A stretch of 5,846 nt of DNA, taken from contig VBBV01000106.1 of NCBI GenBank assembly GCA_005883695.1, positions 1 to 5,846 on the forward strand, written 5' to 3'. Made by a program: the position numbers and the translations under genes. The notes below the pieces were generated by a model. It was not told the DNA's origin and did no database searches. It was given only the letters and a program-made list of their open reading frames with translations. This DNA comes from Candidatus Bathyarchaeota archaeon. GTDB lineage: Archaea; Thermoproteota; Bathyarchaeia; 40CM-2-53-6. Below, piece after piece: positions 5,491 to 5,846 of the stretch. Positions within the stretch are counted from its first letter, which is position 1, and each line of letters begins with the position of its first letter.

Positions 5491-5555
5491 AAGAAGAAAG
5501 GCGGCATGTAGGAGCAGAACTGATACTCCTCACCCCAAGCCTTTCTTCTTTTTTT
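5491..5555 (+). terminator. 12-bp hairpin with T7 run
   Basis: AAGAAGAAAGGC (5491-5502) and GCCTTTCTTCTT (5539-5550) are perfect 12-bp inverted arms around a 36-nt loop. The loop has its own AGGAG/CTCCT pair, and a run of seven T ends the structure (5549-5555). This looks like a plus-strand terminator. The left arm read on the minus strand is also followed by T-rich sequence, so it may work both ways and also stop the minus-strand gene ending at 5742. Confidence 0.5.
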
Positions 5556-5741
5556 CTCCTTATCACGCGAAGACTTGAGTAAGCAGGCGAGGAAAGCCTG
5601 CCCTCGCGGGAGCCAGGGGTCTACAGAATCGCAAGCAGCGCTAATGACGAGGAGATTCCATTGCAACAACAGTTCTTTTCTCGGGATGGCAAAATCGAAG
5701 TCAAATGGCTGAGCAAAACAGAACAGTCTGACAAAATAGAT

Positions 5742-5846
5742 TCAGGAATGCGATCCTCTGTCTTTGTACTCAGCAAGACAGTTGGGACAAACACAGTCGG
5801 AAGCCCGCTTGGAGAGCTCCCCCCGCTGTTCGCGCAAGATATCCAC
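5742..5846 (-). CDS. C-terminal end of a Cys-rich (zinc-knuckle-like) protein, partial
   Basis: The last 34 codons of a gene that enters from beyond the right edge, ending in TGA at 5744-5742. A helix-like stretch (DILREQRGELSKRASD) is followed by CVCPNCLAEYKDRG, with cysteines at visible residues 18, 20 and 23. Cys-Pro-x-Cys followed by hydrophobic residues is typical of the second half of a zinc ribbon or knuckle; the partner cysteines would lie upstream, outside the window. Codon choice (GAG, AAG, GAC, TAC, CTC) resembles the clear genes here, and T-rich stretches follow the stop. The opposite strand is also open from a TTG at 5661, with GAGGAG 6 nt upstream, to the edge (62 codons) in exact antisense register. 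I prefer the minus strand for its motif, but only the flanking sequence can settle it. Confidence 0.5.
   Translation of the reverse strand: MDILREQRGELSKRASDCVCPNCLAEYKDRGSHS

Larger units (their letters stand above)
4587..5741. other. Gene-poor region of about 1.15 kb
   Basis: No frame here is supported as a gene. Frames at 4687-5076 and 4755-4970 (plus) and 4718-4915 (minus) overlap each other, lack ribosome sites and resemble no family I know. From about 5150 to 5500 the plus strand is strongly purine-rich, so every plus frame looks Lys/Arg/Glu-rich; 5112-5414 (100 aa) and a 43-aa basic frame at 5380-5511 are the longest with ATG starts. Features seen are perfect palindromes AAGGCCTT (4611-4618) and CCTGCAGG (4648-4655), the palindrome cluster at 4948-5025, a repeat CTAGAGA/TCTCTAG (5314-5346), a hairpin with a T7 run near 5550, and a GC-rich hairpin GCAGGC-GAGGAAA-GCCTGC (5583-5601). 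It may hold a non-coding RNA, a decayed gene or a regulatory region. Confidence 0.5.

Noticed and set aside
5343..5669. 108-aa minus-strand frame with a Phe-rich stretch
   Set aside because: The Phe run is the complement of the purine-rich Lys codons and the hairpin T-run; there is no start signal.
5661..5846. Plus-strand partial frame from TTG with GAGGAG 6 nt upstream
   Set aside because: A good ribosome site, but AAA/GAA-heavy codon use unlike the clear genes and no motif; the antisense frame has a Cys knuckle. Kept only as an alternative.

Overview
The window looks like archaeal chromosomal DNA of roughly balanced base composition. The main reasons are three single-domain KaiC/Rad55-type RecA-fold ATPases in 4.6 kb, a UbiA-type prenyltransferase, strong Shine-Dalgarno sites at two of the ATPase genes, and TATA-like boxes at archaeal spacing before two others. 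No rRNA, tRNA, CRISPR array or transposase was seen. A mesophilic or thermophilic Thermoproteota lineage (Nitrososphaeria or Bathyarchaeia type) would fit, but the window does not prove a phylum.

Left part (36-3529), all on the minus strand. In order of transcription: a 212-aa six-helix membrane protein of unknown function (3529-2891); a 171-bp gap holding a compact three-stem inverted-repeat element (2827-2886); a UbiA-family membrane prenyltransferase (2719-1607); a RecA-fold ATPase overlapping it by 4 bp (GTG start in GTGA, 1610-906); and, after 123 bp, a second KaiC-like ATPase (782-36). The prenyltransferase and first ATPase are very probably translationally coupled. That ATPase keeps Walker A and B but has Asn-Asn where KaiC-type proteins carry an acidic pair.

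Middle (3530-4586). A 334-bp divergent intergenic region holds a TATA-like box for each side and an 8-bp inverted repeat. It is followed on the plus strand by a third KaiC-like ATPase (3864-4586), which seems to lack about a dozen residues just after its acidic pair. A 9-bp stem-loop spans its stop codon and a terminator-like hairpin lies about 110 bp downstream.

Right part (4587-5846). About 1.15 kb has no convincing gene. It holds a cluster of perfect palindromes (4948-5025), a purine-rich tract with short basic open frames, and a 12-bp hairpin with a T7 run (5491-5555). At the right edge, the minus strand carries the C-terminal 34 codons of a gene that enters from outside and ends with a Cys-x-Cys-Pro-Asn-Cys zinc-knuckle-like motif.

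Working idea (inference): KaiC-like ATPases often act as switches or assembly factors, and here one is locked to a lipid or quinone prenyltransferase. This may be a small membrane-lipid or quinone module with dedicated NTPase regulators. Nothing in the sequence gives the substrate.
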